Below, one piece after another: positions 17,674 through 26,352 of a DNA stretch of 64,000 nt. This stretch comes from Fen-1258 sp964449775 (GTDB lineage: Bacteria > Bacteroidota > Ignavibacteria > Ignavibacteriales > Melioribacteraceae), in assembly GCA_964449775.1 (NCBI GenBank), contig CAYVBQ010000006.1:62001-126000 (forward strand). Reading direction: 5' to 3'. Made by a program: the position numbers and the translations under genes. Numbering within the stretch: the first letter of the stretch is position 1; each line of letters opens with the position of its first letter. The notes below the pieces were generated by a model. The model had not been told where the DNA came from. It searched no databases and saw only the letters and a list, made by a program, of their open reading frames with translations.

Positions 17674-18630
17674 ATGAATGTAGTTTTTAGAAATTTTCAT
17701 CGGGTTTATGTTTATTCCCTTACAATGTTAGCAGTAATTGCTTTTTCATGCAGTTTTGAATTTGTTACTGCTCAAAACATTAATCCATCCTCAAAAAAGA
17801 AATCTGATTTTGTATCACAAGAAGAAAAAGAGTTTGCTAAAATTAAACAGCTCAAGGTAAAGACGCGCTCTAAATATGCCCTTTATAACGATGGTTCGAA
17901 TCAATCAAGTGGTCAAAAAGTATTATTGACAGTGGAGCTTTTTAACAAGAAGGGATTACTCACCAAGATGACCGAGCAGAACTCAAGGGGAAATGTGATT
18001 TCATATTATACTTTTGTCTATGACTCGAAAGGTCGGCCTATAAAAGCTGAAGGTGAAGATGATACCGGAAAAATGAATACGCAAACTTCAAAGTACGATT
18101 CCCGTGGAAATGAAATTGAAAGACGTTTGATTTCAATTGGACGTAAAAGATATGAAACTAAATCCGTTTTGAAATATGACAAGAACGGAAATGTTATTGA
18201 AATAGAAAATTATGAAAACGATAAACTTAGCGATCAACAAAAAATTTCGTATATGAACAATGTGAGAACTCGGACCACATACCTGGATCAGAAGGGAGAT
18301 ACTGCTTTTGTATCAATTCCGGAATATGATTCATCCGGAAAATTGATTAAAGAGGAAAGAAAAGATGGAACGAGTATTCTCTCTTATATTTACAAATATG
18401 ATACGAACGGTAACCTTAATGAAATGATTGATAGTGAAACCAGACGATCTTACACTTCCGATGAAAGGGGGAACGTGATTGAATATAAAATGTTTCTATT
18501 AGATGGAAGAAGACAGATAAGATTGGTATTCAAATATAACAGCAATGGTTTACAGAGTGAGCAGCTTAGATATGATAATAGTGAAACAGTGGTTCTTCAT
18601 ACGGTTTACGAATATGAATACTACAAATAA
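17674..18630 (+). CDS. Exported protein with YD/RHS-like repeats
   Basis: A 318-residue protein with a long N-terminal signal segment (VYVYSLTMLAVIAFSCSFEF, then VTAQ as a probable cleavage site). From about residue 100 onward it carries degenerate repeats of roughly 20-25 residues centred on KYDSRGNEIE, KYDKNGNVIE, EYDSSGKLIK, KYDTNGNLNE and KYNSNGLQSE, i.e. the YD-type repeat of RHS-like proteins. These form beta-strand windings that often bind sugars or build shells. No toxin domain or RHS core motif is present, so this is probably a small periplasmic or surface repeat protein. It follows the YihY-family gene by 32 bases. Confidence 0.7.
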   Translation: MNVVFRNFHRVYVYSLTMLAVIAFSCSFEFVTAQNINPSSKKKSDFVSQEEKEFAKIKQLKVKTRSKYALYNDGSNQSSGQKVLLTVELFNKKGLLTKMTEQNSRGNVISYYTFVYDSKGRPIKAEGEDDTGKMNTQTSKYDSRGNEIERRLISIGRKRYETKSVLKYDKNGNVIEIENYENDKLSDQQKISYMNNVRTRTTYLDQKGDTAFVSIPEYDSSGKLIKEERKDGTSILSYIYKYDTNGNLNEMIDSETRRSYTSDERGNVIEYKMFLLDGRRQIRLVFKYNSNGLQSEQLRYDNSETVVLHTVYEYEYYK

Positions 18631-18676
18631 AGTAAAACGATTAAGCAGCGGAAGAAAGTAAAAGAATCTATTCCAA

Positions 18677-18778
18677 TTAATCGTGGTCAGATTTTAAATC
18701 TTTGAAGATCTTTACTGCTTTATGTGTTGACAAGGCTAAAAACAGAAAAATGACACCGAGCCATACTAATTCTTCCAT
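18677..18778 (-). CDS. Possible 33-residue single-span membrane protein
   Basis: An ATG at 18778 opens a 33-codon frame: MEELVWLGVIFLFLALSTHK followed by a charged tail ending KSDHD. A hydrophobic helix after two acidic residues and a polar C-terminus is the layout of many small membrane proteins. AGAAAG lies about ten bases upstream as a weak ribosome-binding site. It stands alone in a 316-base gap between convergent genes. No family is recognised, so coding status is uncertain. Confidence 0.4.
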   Translation of the reverse strand: MEELVWLGVIFLFLALSTHKAVKIFKDLKSDHD

Positions 18779-18946
18779 GTTATACTTTCTTTTTTTTACA
18801 TCTTTAACATAAAACATGATTCTTCAAAAAAAAGTGCCATAAAACAGTATTCAATAAGGTTGTGATTCGAGACAAAGCCGTAGAAAGAATTTATATTTGA
18901 GATGGAAAATTATTAGTCGGACAAAAATTGTTGGTTATATCAGAAA

Positions 18947-19414
18947 TTATTTAATGTTCCTCTCCTGAAAAAGTTTTAGGAACTCGTTTTTATCATTACC
19001 CAATTGTTTGATTCTCTCTTCTTCGTCATTCTTTTCGAAGGACTGTTCGATGCTTTTATGAAATTCATCTGAAGAAATTATTGTACAACCACAAACCTTT
19101 CCAAAATTCATTAAGCCATGGTCTGATGTAATTAAAATTAGAAGACGCGGATTTTTCGAAGATTCAATTTCTCTCCTTATGAGATTATCGGAAATTTCGT
19201 TTTTAGAATATTCGATCTTTCCTTTTGAGATTGAAAGAGATAGGTTCGGGTGTCCGTCAAAATGAAGAGTCAATTTTATTTTCTTTCCACTGAAATACTT
19301 GTTGAGCAGATTAACTAATCTTTCACGGCTTGCTTGTTTGTCTTTTTGTTGAAGTTGTTGGAAAGATTTGATTCTCCCAATCAAATTGTTGCCGTCTATT
19401 ATATAGTGATTCAT
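18947..19414 (-). CDS. NYN-domain nuclease-like protein (YacP family)
   Basis: About 155 residues from the ATG at 19414; a GTG three codons earlier is possible. The N-terminal MNHYIIDGNNLIG carries the first catalytic Asp of the PIN/NYN fold. HFDGHP follows at mid-protein, and ITSDHGLMNFGKVCGC with SSDEF supplies the other acidic residues. This is the arrangement of YacP/Rae1-like RNases, which cleave mRNA on ribosomes in Bacillus; an RNase role is therefore likely but substrate unknown. A broken copy of its first 18 codons lies at 22307-22383, beyond the molybdenum hydroxylase genes. Confidence 0.85.
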   Translation of the reverse strand: MNHYIIDGNNLIGRIKSFQQLQQKDKQASRERLVNLLNKYFSGKKIKLTLHFDGHPNLSLSISKGKIEYSKNEISDNLIRREIESSKNPRLLILITSDHGLMNFGKVCGCTIISSDEFHKSIEQSFEKNDEEERIKQLGNDKNEFLKLFQERNIK

Positions 19415-19481
19415 CTTCTCCACACATAATTTATTGTCACACCTTTATTCGGCGTGGGTTCAATACTCCGAAACTTGCTAC

Positions 19482-19600
19482 GTCATTCCCGCGAAAGCAG
19501 GAATCTATTAGTGGATGCCCGATAAAAACATTCGGGCATGACAAGATACCTCGTTCCGCCTTCGGACGGATTGTCCGTAGGACTCCTTCGGAGCTGTGAG
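19482..19600. repeat. Cluster of dispersed inverted repeats
   Basis: Contains GTCATTCCCGCGAAAGCAGG followed by hairpin GCCCGA...TCGGGC and CATGAC, then a second set of stems around CCGCCTTCGGACGG and CTCCTTCGGAG. The outer GTCAT/ATGAC ends resemble the repeats at 22462-22564 and 49112-49195. No coding frame is seen. Confidence 0.55.
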
Positions 19601-19633
19601 GTAGTTCATTTTAAAAATTATTTTAGTACTTAC

Positions 19634-21742
19634 TCAAACTAACTTAATGGGCAGCTTTCTAATTCTTTTACCCGTTGCATTAAATATAGCGTTACATAAA
19701 GCAGGCGGACAAGTACCCATTGCCAATTCTCCAACACCGCCAACTTTTTGTGTGCTGTTAATTATGTGCACTTCAACTTTTGGCATCTCCTTCAAAGTAA
19801 GAATTTGATAATCATCATAATTGCTTTCCACAACTCCACCTTTTCTTATATTGATCTCACTTTTTAATACCGCCGAAAGAGCAAATGCTATTGTTCCTTC
19901 TATTTGAGATTCAACCGTATCGGGATTTACTACAATGCCGCAATCAATTGCACAAACAAATCTGTCAATTCTTAGCTGATTGTTTTCAACCGTAACTTCT
20001 GCAATTTGCACGCAATAACTATCATAAGCTACTGCACATGCAATTCCTCTCCCCTTTCCTTTACTAAGTTTATTAAACCATCCGGCTTTTTCTACCGCAG
20101 TTTCAAGAACATTTTTCAGGCGTGAATCATTCGAGAGTAATTCTTTTCGTAATTCATATGGATCTTTTTTTAGCTCATTCGCCAATTCATCTAAAAAGGA
20201 TTCAACAGCAAAGGGATTTTGTGTTCCATAAACAGCTCTATACCAGGAGATTGGTACCGGCGTATTAACAACAGTTCCGCTTATTTGGATATAAGGAATT
20301 TGATACTTCAAGCCGGTTGTTCCGCCTACTATATCATATTCTCTCGGTACTTTTGGCGCGCCGGAATCTTGCGCCCTTATTGACGGCGCAATAACATGAT
20401 GTTGAAGCTTGATCACTTTTCCGTCTGCTATACTACCTTTTAAGCTGTGCATACTTGTCGGTCTAAAATATCCATGCTTCATATCGTCTTTGCGTGTCCA
20501 TGTAAGTTTAATTGGTTTACCGAATGCCTTTGCAATTTCTGCGGCTTCAACTGCAAAGTCAGATCTAAGCTTTCTTCCAAAAGCACCGCCGATTAATGTT
20601 ACGTGAATTGTAACATTTTCCGGTTTCATCTCTAAAATTTTTGCAACTTGATTTTGAGCATCTTGCGGATTCTGAGAAGGCACCCACAATTCCGCTTTTC
20701 CATTTATAACAGAAGCAATTGCATTTACAGGTTCCATTGGCGCGTGTGCAAGAAACGGAACTTCATATACCGATTCAATTATTGTTTCGCCTTCAACTTC
20801 AACGGGTTTTCCTATCACTTCTATTTCTGTGCCTTTACTATTTAGATGAGATTGCAAACTTTTATGAATGGATTCAGAATCGAGGTTTGCATTCGGACCA
20901 AAATCCCAATCAATCACAAGCGCCTCTTTACCTTTGAAAGCGCTCCATGTTGAAGTTGCAATCACGGCAACTCCTCTTGAAATTTTTATAACATCAACCA
21001 CGCCATTAATTTTTCTGGTTTTTGAATCATCATAACTTTTCAAACTTCCGCCGAAAGCCGGACACCTTTCAACGGCGGCATAAAACATTCCCGGGATAAC
21101 AACATCAATTCCGAATTTAGCCGCGCCATAGAGCTTTTCGGGAGTATCAGTTCTATGCACTCTATTGCCAATTACCTTGTAGTCTTTCGGATCCTTTAAT
21201 TTCACATTTTGTGGAACGGGCAATTTGGATGCGTCTTCAACAAGTTCACCATAACTGATTTTTTTCCCGCTGATCTTGTTTATCACAAAACCCTTTTCAG
21301 CATAGCAATCCGATGTTTGTACAGACCATTTTGCAGCAGCGGCAGTTATTAACATTTCTCTTGCAGTGGCGCCCGCAATTCTAAACGGTTCGAAAGATGT
21401 TCTAATACTTTGGCTGCCTCCCGTTGTTTGACTACCATATTTTTTATCACCATCGGCTTGTTCGATTCTTATCTTCTTAAAATCAACTTCTAATTCTTCA
21501 GCAACAAGCATAGGTAATGATGTGCGCACTCCCTGCCCCATTTCCGAACGATGAACTATTACGGTTACAATTCCTTTGTTATCAATTTTCAAAAACACAC
21601 TTGGAGAAAATATTTTTGGCTCTTCACCAAGTTTAACAAGAATATCTTTAGCCGGTAAATATGTTGCCAAGAACAAACCGCCTCCGCTAAGACTGACTAC
21701 TTTAATAAACTCTCGCCGGGTTTGTGTTTTCAATTCCTTCAT
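19634..21742 (-). CDS. Xanthine dehydrogenase-family molybdopterin-binding subunit (IorB-like)
   Basis: About 702 residues from the ATG at 21742, which has GGAGG nine bases upstream. The longer frame would run through the preceding gene and hide the Tat signal. The N-terminus has a twin-arginine motif TRREFIKVVSLSGGGLFLA, so the folded enzyme is exported to the periplasm. Molybdenum-cofactor motifs include GGAFGRKLRSDF and GVGELAMGTCPPALCNAI, whose Glu is the usual catalytic base. The family oxidises aldehydes or N-heterocycles such as isoquinoline; the true substrate is unknown. It forms a pair with the 2Fe-2S subunit immediately upstream, and no FAD subunit is encoded. Confidence 0.9.
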   Translation of the reverse strand: MKELKTQTRREFIKVVSLSGGGLFLATYLPAKDILVKLGEEPKIFSPSVFLKIDNKGIVTVIVHRSEMGQGVRTSLPMLVAEELEVDFKKIRIEQADGDKKYGSQTTGGSQSIRTSFEPFRIAGATAREMLITAAAAKWSVQTSDCYAEKGFVINKISGKKISYGELVEDASKLPVPQNVKLKDPKDYKVIGNRVHRTDTPEKLYGAAKFGIDVVIPGMFYAAVERCPAFGGSLKSYDDSKTRKINGVVDVIKISRGVAVIATSTWSAFKGKEALVIDWDFGPNANLDSESIHKSLQSHLNSKGTEIEVIGKPVEVEGETIIESVYEVPFLAHAPMEPVNAIASVINGKAELWVPSQNPQDAQNQVAKILEMKPENVTIHVTLIGGAFGRKLRSDFAVEAAEIAKAFGKPIKLTWTRKDDMKHGYFRPTSMHSLKGSIADGKVIKLQHHVIAPSIRAQDSGAPKVPREYDIVGGTTGLKYQIPYIQISGTVVNTPVPISWYRAVYGTQNPFAVESFLDELANELKKDPYELRKELLSNDSRLKNVLETAVEKAGWFNKLSKGKGRGIACAVAYDSYCVQIAEVTVENNQLRIDRFVCAIDCGIVVNPDTVESQIEGTIAFALSAVLKSEINIRKGGVVESNYDDYQILTLKEMPKVEVHIINSTQKVGGVGELAMGTCPPALCNAIFNATGKRIRKLPIKLV

Positions 21743-21743
21743 G

Positions 21744-22202
21744 TTATTTACCCTCCGTAAGTTTATCAATTGCTTTTCCAATTCTGTGGTATGTTCCGCA
21801 TCGGCATAAAACGCCATTCATGGCTTCTTCTATCGTTTCCTTTGAAGGTTTATCTTTTTCATTTAATAATGCTGCAAGAGTCATTATCTGTCCGGGTTGA
21901 CAATACCCGCATTGCGAAACTTCCAGATCGATCCATGTTTTGAAAATTGGATGATTTGAATTTTGAGCTAATCCCTCAATAGTAATAATTGATTTTCCTT
22001 GAACCTCTTTGATCGTGATAGAACATGAATGCTCTGCTTTACCGTTTATGTGAACGGTGCATGTTCCGCAAATACCTTCACCGCAACTGTATTTTGTTCC
22101 AGTTAGTCCAAGAGTGTCTCTTAAAACCCATAGAAGAGGAGTGTCAGCATCTACATCAACTGTCTTTTTAACTCCGTTTACTTTTAATGGAAAGCGAGCC
22201 AT
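21744..22202 (-). CDS. (2Fe-2S)-binding subunit of a molybdenum hydroxylase (IorA-like)
   Basis: A 152-residue ferredoxin-like subunit that passes electrons from the molybdenum site. The plant-type cluster is bound by CGEGICGTCTV and a following Cys (EHSC). The second cluster is bound by QCGYCQPGQIM and CRCGTY in the C-terminal helical domain. Length and order match IorA of isoquinoline 1-oxidoreductase. Its TAA stop is separated by one base from the ATG of the large subunit, so translation is coupled. With no FAD subunit, electrons probably go to a periplasmic cytochrome encoded elsewhere. Confidence 0.92.
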   Translation of the reverse strand: MARFPLKVNGVKKTVDVDADTPLLWVLRDTLGLTGTKYSCGEGICGTCTVHINGKAEHSCSITIKEVQGKSIITIEGLAQNSNHPIFKTWIDLEVSQCGYCQPGQIMTLAALLNEKDKPSKETIEEAMNGVLCRCGTYHRIGKAIDKLTEGK

Positions 22203-22306
22203 AGTTATATCCTCTCATATTGGTTTGTAATGTAGTTTCAAAATAGTCGAATTGATAAATAAGAGCAAGAAATCATCCGCTTGTACAAGCAAAAATTCTT
22301 ATGGCA

Positions 22307-22383
22307 AAAGATTTAATTCTCCCAATAAAATTGTTGCCGCTATTATATACTAATTCATCTTCTCCACACATAATTTATTTTCA
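22307..22383 (-). pseudogene. Broken 5' fragment of the NYN nuclease gene
   Basis: About 77 bases match the start of the intact NYN gene and its leader (19362-19439) at roughly nine of ten positions. On the minus strand it reads ATG AAT TAG, a stop at codon three, and lacks one base at codon seven. The rest of the gene is absent. It has the same orientation as the intact gene, so the two form direct repeats enclosing the molybdenum hydroxylase pair. Confidence 0.8.
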
Positions 22384-22440
22384 GAGGTCTCAAATTATCA
22401 CTTGCTCGCTTCTCTAATGTCCATTTGCCACTAATGACTT

Positions 22441-22591
22441 CACTCTAAAAAGCCATTTACTGTCATTGCGAGGAGCGAAGCGACGAAGCAATCTATTGTT
22501 TTTAAACTAAATTCTGAAGATTGCCTGCCTGGCGGCAGACAGGCTTCGCTCCGCTCGCAATGACATATACTAAAAATACCTTTTTAGAGTG
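22441..22591. repeat. Composite inverted-repeat element A
   Basis: Ends are exact 12-bp inverted repeats CACTCTAAAAAG (22441-22452) and CTTTTTAGAGTG (22580-22591). Nested inside is a second inverted repeat beginning GTCATTGCGAGGAGCGAAGC (from 22462) and ending GCTCGCAATGAC (to 22564), with a GCCTGCCTGGCGGCAGACAGGC-type hairpin in its centre. The sequence CACTAATGA occurs just outside on both sides (22430-22438 and 22597-22605), like a target duplication. The 460-base gap holding this element has no plausible gene. Confidence 0.65.
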
Positions 22592-22666
22592 AGCTCACTA
22601 ATGATTTGTTAACGATTTTACATTAAATTATAACAAGGATATTTTATTCAATATTATGATCGCGGT

Positions 22667-23314
22667 ATGAGAAGGAAATTTTTATTAGTAGAAATGATTT
22701 GTGTGTTCATTCTTTTCTATTCTATAGAATTTGCACAGGTCTCTGAGCGAGATTCTATCAGCATTTATTTAGTAAAAGCAAATTGGCACACAGGATTAAT
22801 GATTCCTGTAAACGATTTTACTAAAAAGATATTACCTGTATTATCATACTTTGAGGGCTTCGAGTATGTAGATATTGGCTGGGGTGATGCTGAATTTTAT
22901 CAATCACCAGAGTTCAATATATGTCTTGCTGTAAATGCGATTTTAGTCCCCACACCATCAGTGATAAGGATTGATGGGTATAAATTTCCGATTGAAAGAG
23001 TAATTGAATGGAGAGAATTTGCCATTCAGTTTGTTCTAACTAAAGACAGGTTTTTGAGAATGGCTGATTTTATCAATCAATCATTTAAGTATGATGATCA
23101 TAAGGAAGTTATCATTTCATCAAGAGATAAAGAAAAACCAATAATATTTTTTAAGTCGGTTCATTATTATTTTTTTATGAGGACTTGTAATACATGGGCA
23201 GCCGAAGCAATACAATCTACCGGGGTCGAGATTGATACATTTGGACTTGTAACAGCAGGACAGTTGTACTCTAAGCTGAGCAGATTTGGTAAAATTTTGA
23301 AAAAGTATGAATGA
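22667..23314 (+). CDS. DUF2459 domain-containing protein
   Basis: A 215-residue protein with an N-terminal hydrophobic signal (LLVEMICVFILFYSIEFA). The DUF2459 signature is clear: KANWHTGLMIPVNDF, YVDIGWGDAEFYQ and, near the C-terminus, RTCNTWAAEAI. The conserved His, Asp and Cys suggest a papain-like or transglutaminase-like hydrolase, but this is inference and no member's function is recalled. It stands alone between two repeat elements (22441-22591 and 23321-23483) and has no operon partner. Confidence 0.8.
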   Translation: MRRKFLLVEMICVFILFYSIEFAQVSERDSISIYLVKANWHTGLMIPVNDFTKKILPVLSYFEGFEYVDIGWGDAEFYQSPEFNICLAVNAILVPTPSVIRIDGYKFPIERVIEWREFAIQFVLTKDRFLRMADFINQSFKYDDHKEVIISSRDKEKPIIFFKSVHYYFFMRTCNTWAAEAIQSTGVEIDTFGLVTAGQLYSKLSRFGKILKKYE

Positions 23315-23320
23315 GGCGTA

Positions 23321-23483
23321 TCTAAAAAGGTCTTCTATGCAATTTTACTATATGAATATAAACCCAATCCAAATTATTTTTGTTTAGGACGGTTCTAAAA
23401 AATATCGTACGTAAATATTTAATGCAAAGTCCGCAGAGAATATTGATATTTTTAGAACCGCCCTTTAAATATACCTTTTTAGA
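23321..23483. repeat. Composite inverted-repeat element B
   Basis: Ends TCTAAAAAGGT (23321-23331) and ACCTTTTTAGA (23473-23483) are exact 11-bp inverse complements. They are related to the ends of element A at 22441-22591, and its right flank resembles that of element A (AGAGT..GACTCATGAATGAT against AGAGTGAGCTCACTAATGAT). It encloses the miniature element at 23384-23468. The 320-base gap here contains no gene. Confidence 0.6.
23384..23468. mobile_element. MITE-like miniature inverted-repeat element, copy 1
   Basis: Terminal inverted repeats with the shared core CGGTTCTAAAAA / TTTTTAGAACCG flank an AT-rich centre containing GCAGAGAA. In reverse complement the element aligns along its whole length with 63612-63687, including TTCTCTGCG and TTAAAT.TTTAC. 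It encodes nothing. Confidence 0.7.
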
Positions 23484-23634
23484 GTAGACTCATGAATGAT
23501 TAAAAGCGCCGGTCAGATGGGAAAAAATAGAAAAAACAACGGTAATTAATTCTTGTGAATTTCTCAGAAATCATTCTTAATTTAAATTCAAGATTTACTT
23601 ATCTTTTCTTTTGTTATTGTCAATAGGAGTTTAA

Positions 23635-26256
23635 ATGGCTAAAAGAGCTTCGGGTTCTAAAATTAACAAGCGTCCAATTGAACAGTATGAACACAAGGAC
23701 AAAGAGAGAACTAATAATCCTCCGGTCGGTTTAGTCACACCGGAAACCGATCAGAAAGAAGAAAAGAAAACTTATCAATACGATCCTCATCTAGATCCGC
23801 AACTTGTTTGGGCTGGAAAAGCTGAACATACATCATTCGAAGTCCCAACTGTTTCATTACATGTGCATGAAAGAATTGACCCGCGCAGTATAGTTGAAGC
23901 AGTTAGAAAGAAGAATGGAAGCAATTATGAACAGATGTCATTGTTCAGTGCTAAAGATGAAAACCCTCCGCTTAGAGATGCTATTGAATTTTATAAACAC
24001 AAACACAACTGGTCTAACAGATTAGTTGCCGGTGATAGTCTGCTTGTTATGAATTCCTTAATTGAAAAGGAAGGACTTGCCGGACAAGTGCAGATGATTT
24101 ACTTCGATCCTCCTTACGGCATAAAATACGGAAGTAACTTTCAACCCTTCGTTGATCAAACTGCGCTGAAATCAACTGATAATGATGAAGATTTAACAGC
24201 AGAGCCAGAAATGATTAAGGCATTCCGTGATACATGGGAACTGGGAATCCATTCATATTTAACCTACATAAGAGATCGACTATTGCTGACAAGAGAACTC
24301 TTACATGAAAGTGGATCAGTATTTGTGCAAATTTCTGAGGAGAATCTTCATAGAGTTAGATTTGTTCTGGATGAAATTTTTGGTTCCGATAATTTTATTG
24401 CAATAATTACAGTAAAAAAAGCAAGTGTCATGTTTGCAAAGAAACTGTTGAATAGTGCCTCGTTCTATTTATTGTGGTATGCAAAGAGTAAAGAAAATAT
24501 TAAATATCGACAACTATATACCGATAAAGATTTACAATGGTTTGCTGACAATACTGGCTCTCATTTATGGATTGAGGATATTAAAACTAAAGAATCAAGG
24601 AAGGCCACTCCAACAGAAAGAGAAATTATTAAAGATTTTTTAAGCAATAATAATAATTACACTATTTTCGGTACATGGAGCTTAAACGCTCAGGGTCTTG
24701 AAAAAAATAAAGGTTACATGTTTGAAGGTAAAGAATATTTCCCACCTAAAGGTACACAATGGAAAACTTCATATCCTGATGGCCTTGATAAACTGAAAAA
24801 AGAAGGTCGATTGCAAGTAGAAGGAAATAATCTACGTGTCAAATTATATCCCGATGATTATCCAGTAATGGCATTAAATAATTTATGGGATAAAATTGGG
24901 GCTGCTTCAAATAAAATTTATGTTGTTCAGACTTCTGAAGAATTACCTAAGCGATGTATCCTTATGTCAACCGATCCAGGTGATTTAGTTTTAGATATCA
25001 CGTGTGGTAGTGGAACAACTGCAGTTGTTGCTGAAGAGTGGGGGAGGAGATGGATTACATGCGATACAAGCAGAGTTGCAATCACACTTGCAAAGCAAAG
25101 AATTATGACATCGGTTTTTGATTACTTTCATTTAGCTTATCCAGACCAAGGTGTTGGAAGCGGGTTCTTATATAAAACTGTTCCACATGTTACATTAAAA
25201 TCCATTGCTAACAATGAACCTCCCGGACAAGAAACTTTGTACGATCAGCCATTCATAGATAGTTCGAGAACACGCGTAACAGGTCCATTTACAGTTGAAG
25301 CAGTTCCGGCGCCGGTAGTAAAACCATTAGATGCGATTGTAGAGACGGGGCATGCCCCGTCTCTACAGAAAGACGATATAGATAACAGCATAGCACGCAA
25401 AGGTGAAACACTGAGACAATCTGAATGGCGGGATGAACTATTAAAAACCGGTATAAGAGGAAAGAAGGGACAGTACATTTATTTCAGCAGAGTTGAACCA
25501 ATACCGGGTACCCGTTATCTGCATGCAGATGCTGAGACAAAAATAGAAGCTAAAAAGAAAAATTTATTTGAGACTGATAACCAAATGAGTTTTGAGGATG
25601 TTGCTCAAAGAGCGGTAATCTCTTTTGGACCGGAACATGCACCGCTAGAACAAAAACAAGTTGCGCTTGCAATTGAAGAAGCCCAAAAGCTAATACCCAA
25701 ACCAAAGCTTGTTGTCTTCGCAGCTTTTCAATTCGATCCTGAAGCTGCAAAGGATATTGATGAAACAGAATGGCCGGGTGTATCACTCCTCAAAGTTCAG
25801 ATGAATACAGATCTATTGACAGATGATCTGAAGAAGAAACGAGCATCCAATGAAAGCTACTGGTTAATTGGACAGCCGGATATAAAATTGAACAAAATTA
25901 AAGTAAAGAAAGACGAACAGCAGAAATATACGGTTGAAGTGAAAGGATTCGATTACTTTAATACAAAAACCGGACAGCTTGAATCCGGTGGAAACGATAG
26001 AATTGCTGTATGGATGCTTGATACTGATTACGATGGAAGAAGTTTATTCCCAAGACAAGTATTCTTCCCGATGGCCGGAGAAAAAGAAGGATGGACAAAA
26101 CTTGCAAAGAACTTGAAAGCGGAAATTGATGAAGAATTAATTGAATCATTTAAAGGAACAATCTCACTCCCATTTGAAGCCGGAAAGTATAACCGCGTTG
26201 CGGTAAAGATAGTGGATGACAGGGGGATTGAGAGTTTGAAAATAATAGAATTATGA
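23635..26256 (+). CDS. mod: Type III-like site-specific DNA methyltransferase (Mod)
   Basis: An 873-residue DNA methyltransferase of the beta class. Motif IV DPPYGIKYGSNF is at about residues 158-169 and motif I DITCGSGTTAVVAEEW at about 454, the DPPY-first order of adenine methylases, with the target-recognition region between them. AGDSLLVMNSL precedes motif IV. AGGAG lies eight bases before the ATG. The C-terminal 330 residues are longer than in classical type III Mod and probably contact the Res partner. A perfect 30-bp palindrome (25338-25367) is inserted in frame near residue 573, adding about ten residues. With res at 28928 it forms the restriction-modification pair of a defence locus. 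Confidence 0.9.
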   Translation: MAKRASGSKINKRPIEQYEHKDKERTNNPPVGLVTPETDQKEEKKTYQYDPHLDPQLVWAGKAEHTSFEVPTVSLHVHERIDPRSIVEAVRKKNGSNYEQMSLFSAKDENPPLRDAIEFYKHKHNWSNRLVAGDSLLVMNSLIEKEGLAGQVQMIYFDPPYGIKYGSNFQPFVDQTALKSTDNDEDLTAEPEMIKAFRDTWELGIHSYLTYIRDRLLLTRELLHESGSVFVQISEENLHRVRFVLDEIFGSDNFIAIITVKKASVMFAKKLLNSASFYLLWYAKSKENIKYRQLYTDKDLQWFADNTGSHLWIEDIKTKESRKATPTEREIIKDFLSNNNNYTIFGTWSLNAQGLEKNKGYMFEGKEYFPPKGTQWKTSYPDGLDKLKKEGRLQVEGNNLRVKLYPDDYPVMALNNLWDKIGAASNKIYVVQTSEELPKRCILMSTDPGDLVLDITCGSGTTAVVAEEWGRRWITCDTSRVAITLAKQRIMTSVFDYFHLAYPDQGVGSGFLYKTVPHVTLKSIANNEPPGQETLYDQPFIDSSRTRVTGPFTVEAVPAPVVKPLDAIVETGHAPSLQKDDIDNSIARKGETLRQSEWRDELLKTGIRGKKGQYIYFSRVEPIPGTRYLHADAETKIEAKKKNLFETDNQMSFEDVAQRAVISFGPEHAPLEQKQVALAIEEAQKLIPKPKLVVFAAFQFDPEAAKDIDETEWPGVSLLKVQMNTDLLTDDLKKKRASNESYWLIGQPDIKLNKIKVKKDEQQKYTVEVKGFDYFNTKTGQLESGGNDRIAVWMLDTDYDGRSLFPRQVFFPMAGEKEGWTKLAKNLKAEIDEELIESFKGTISLPFEAGKYNRVAVKIVDDRGIESLKIIEL
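25338..25367. repeat. 30-bp perfect palindrome inserted in frame in mod
   Basis: Arms TGTAGAGACGGGGCA and TGCCCCGTCTCTACA are exact inverse complements. It is much more GC-rich than its surroundings and is read through as VETGHAPSLQ, keeping the mod frame open. It resembles a GTAGAGACG...CGTCTCTAC palindromic repeat known from many bacterial genomes (recalled, not searched). Confidence 0.85.
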
Positions 26257-26352
26257 AGGATTTGGTAAATTGAAAGAAAAGATCTGGTCATAATGGTTGG
26301 AAACTCAATTACATAAAAAGCTATCTTTGCATAACAAAATTCTGAATTTGAA

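Noticed and set aside
17674..18630. RHS toxin or polymorphic toxin gene
   Set aside because: It has short YD-type repeats only; there is no RHS core motif, no variable C-terminal toxin domain and no immunity gene.
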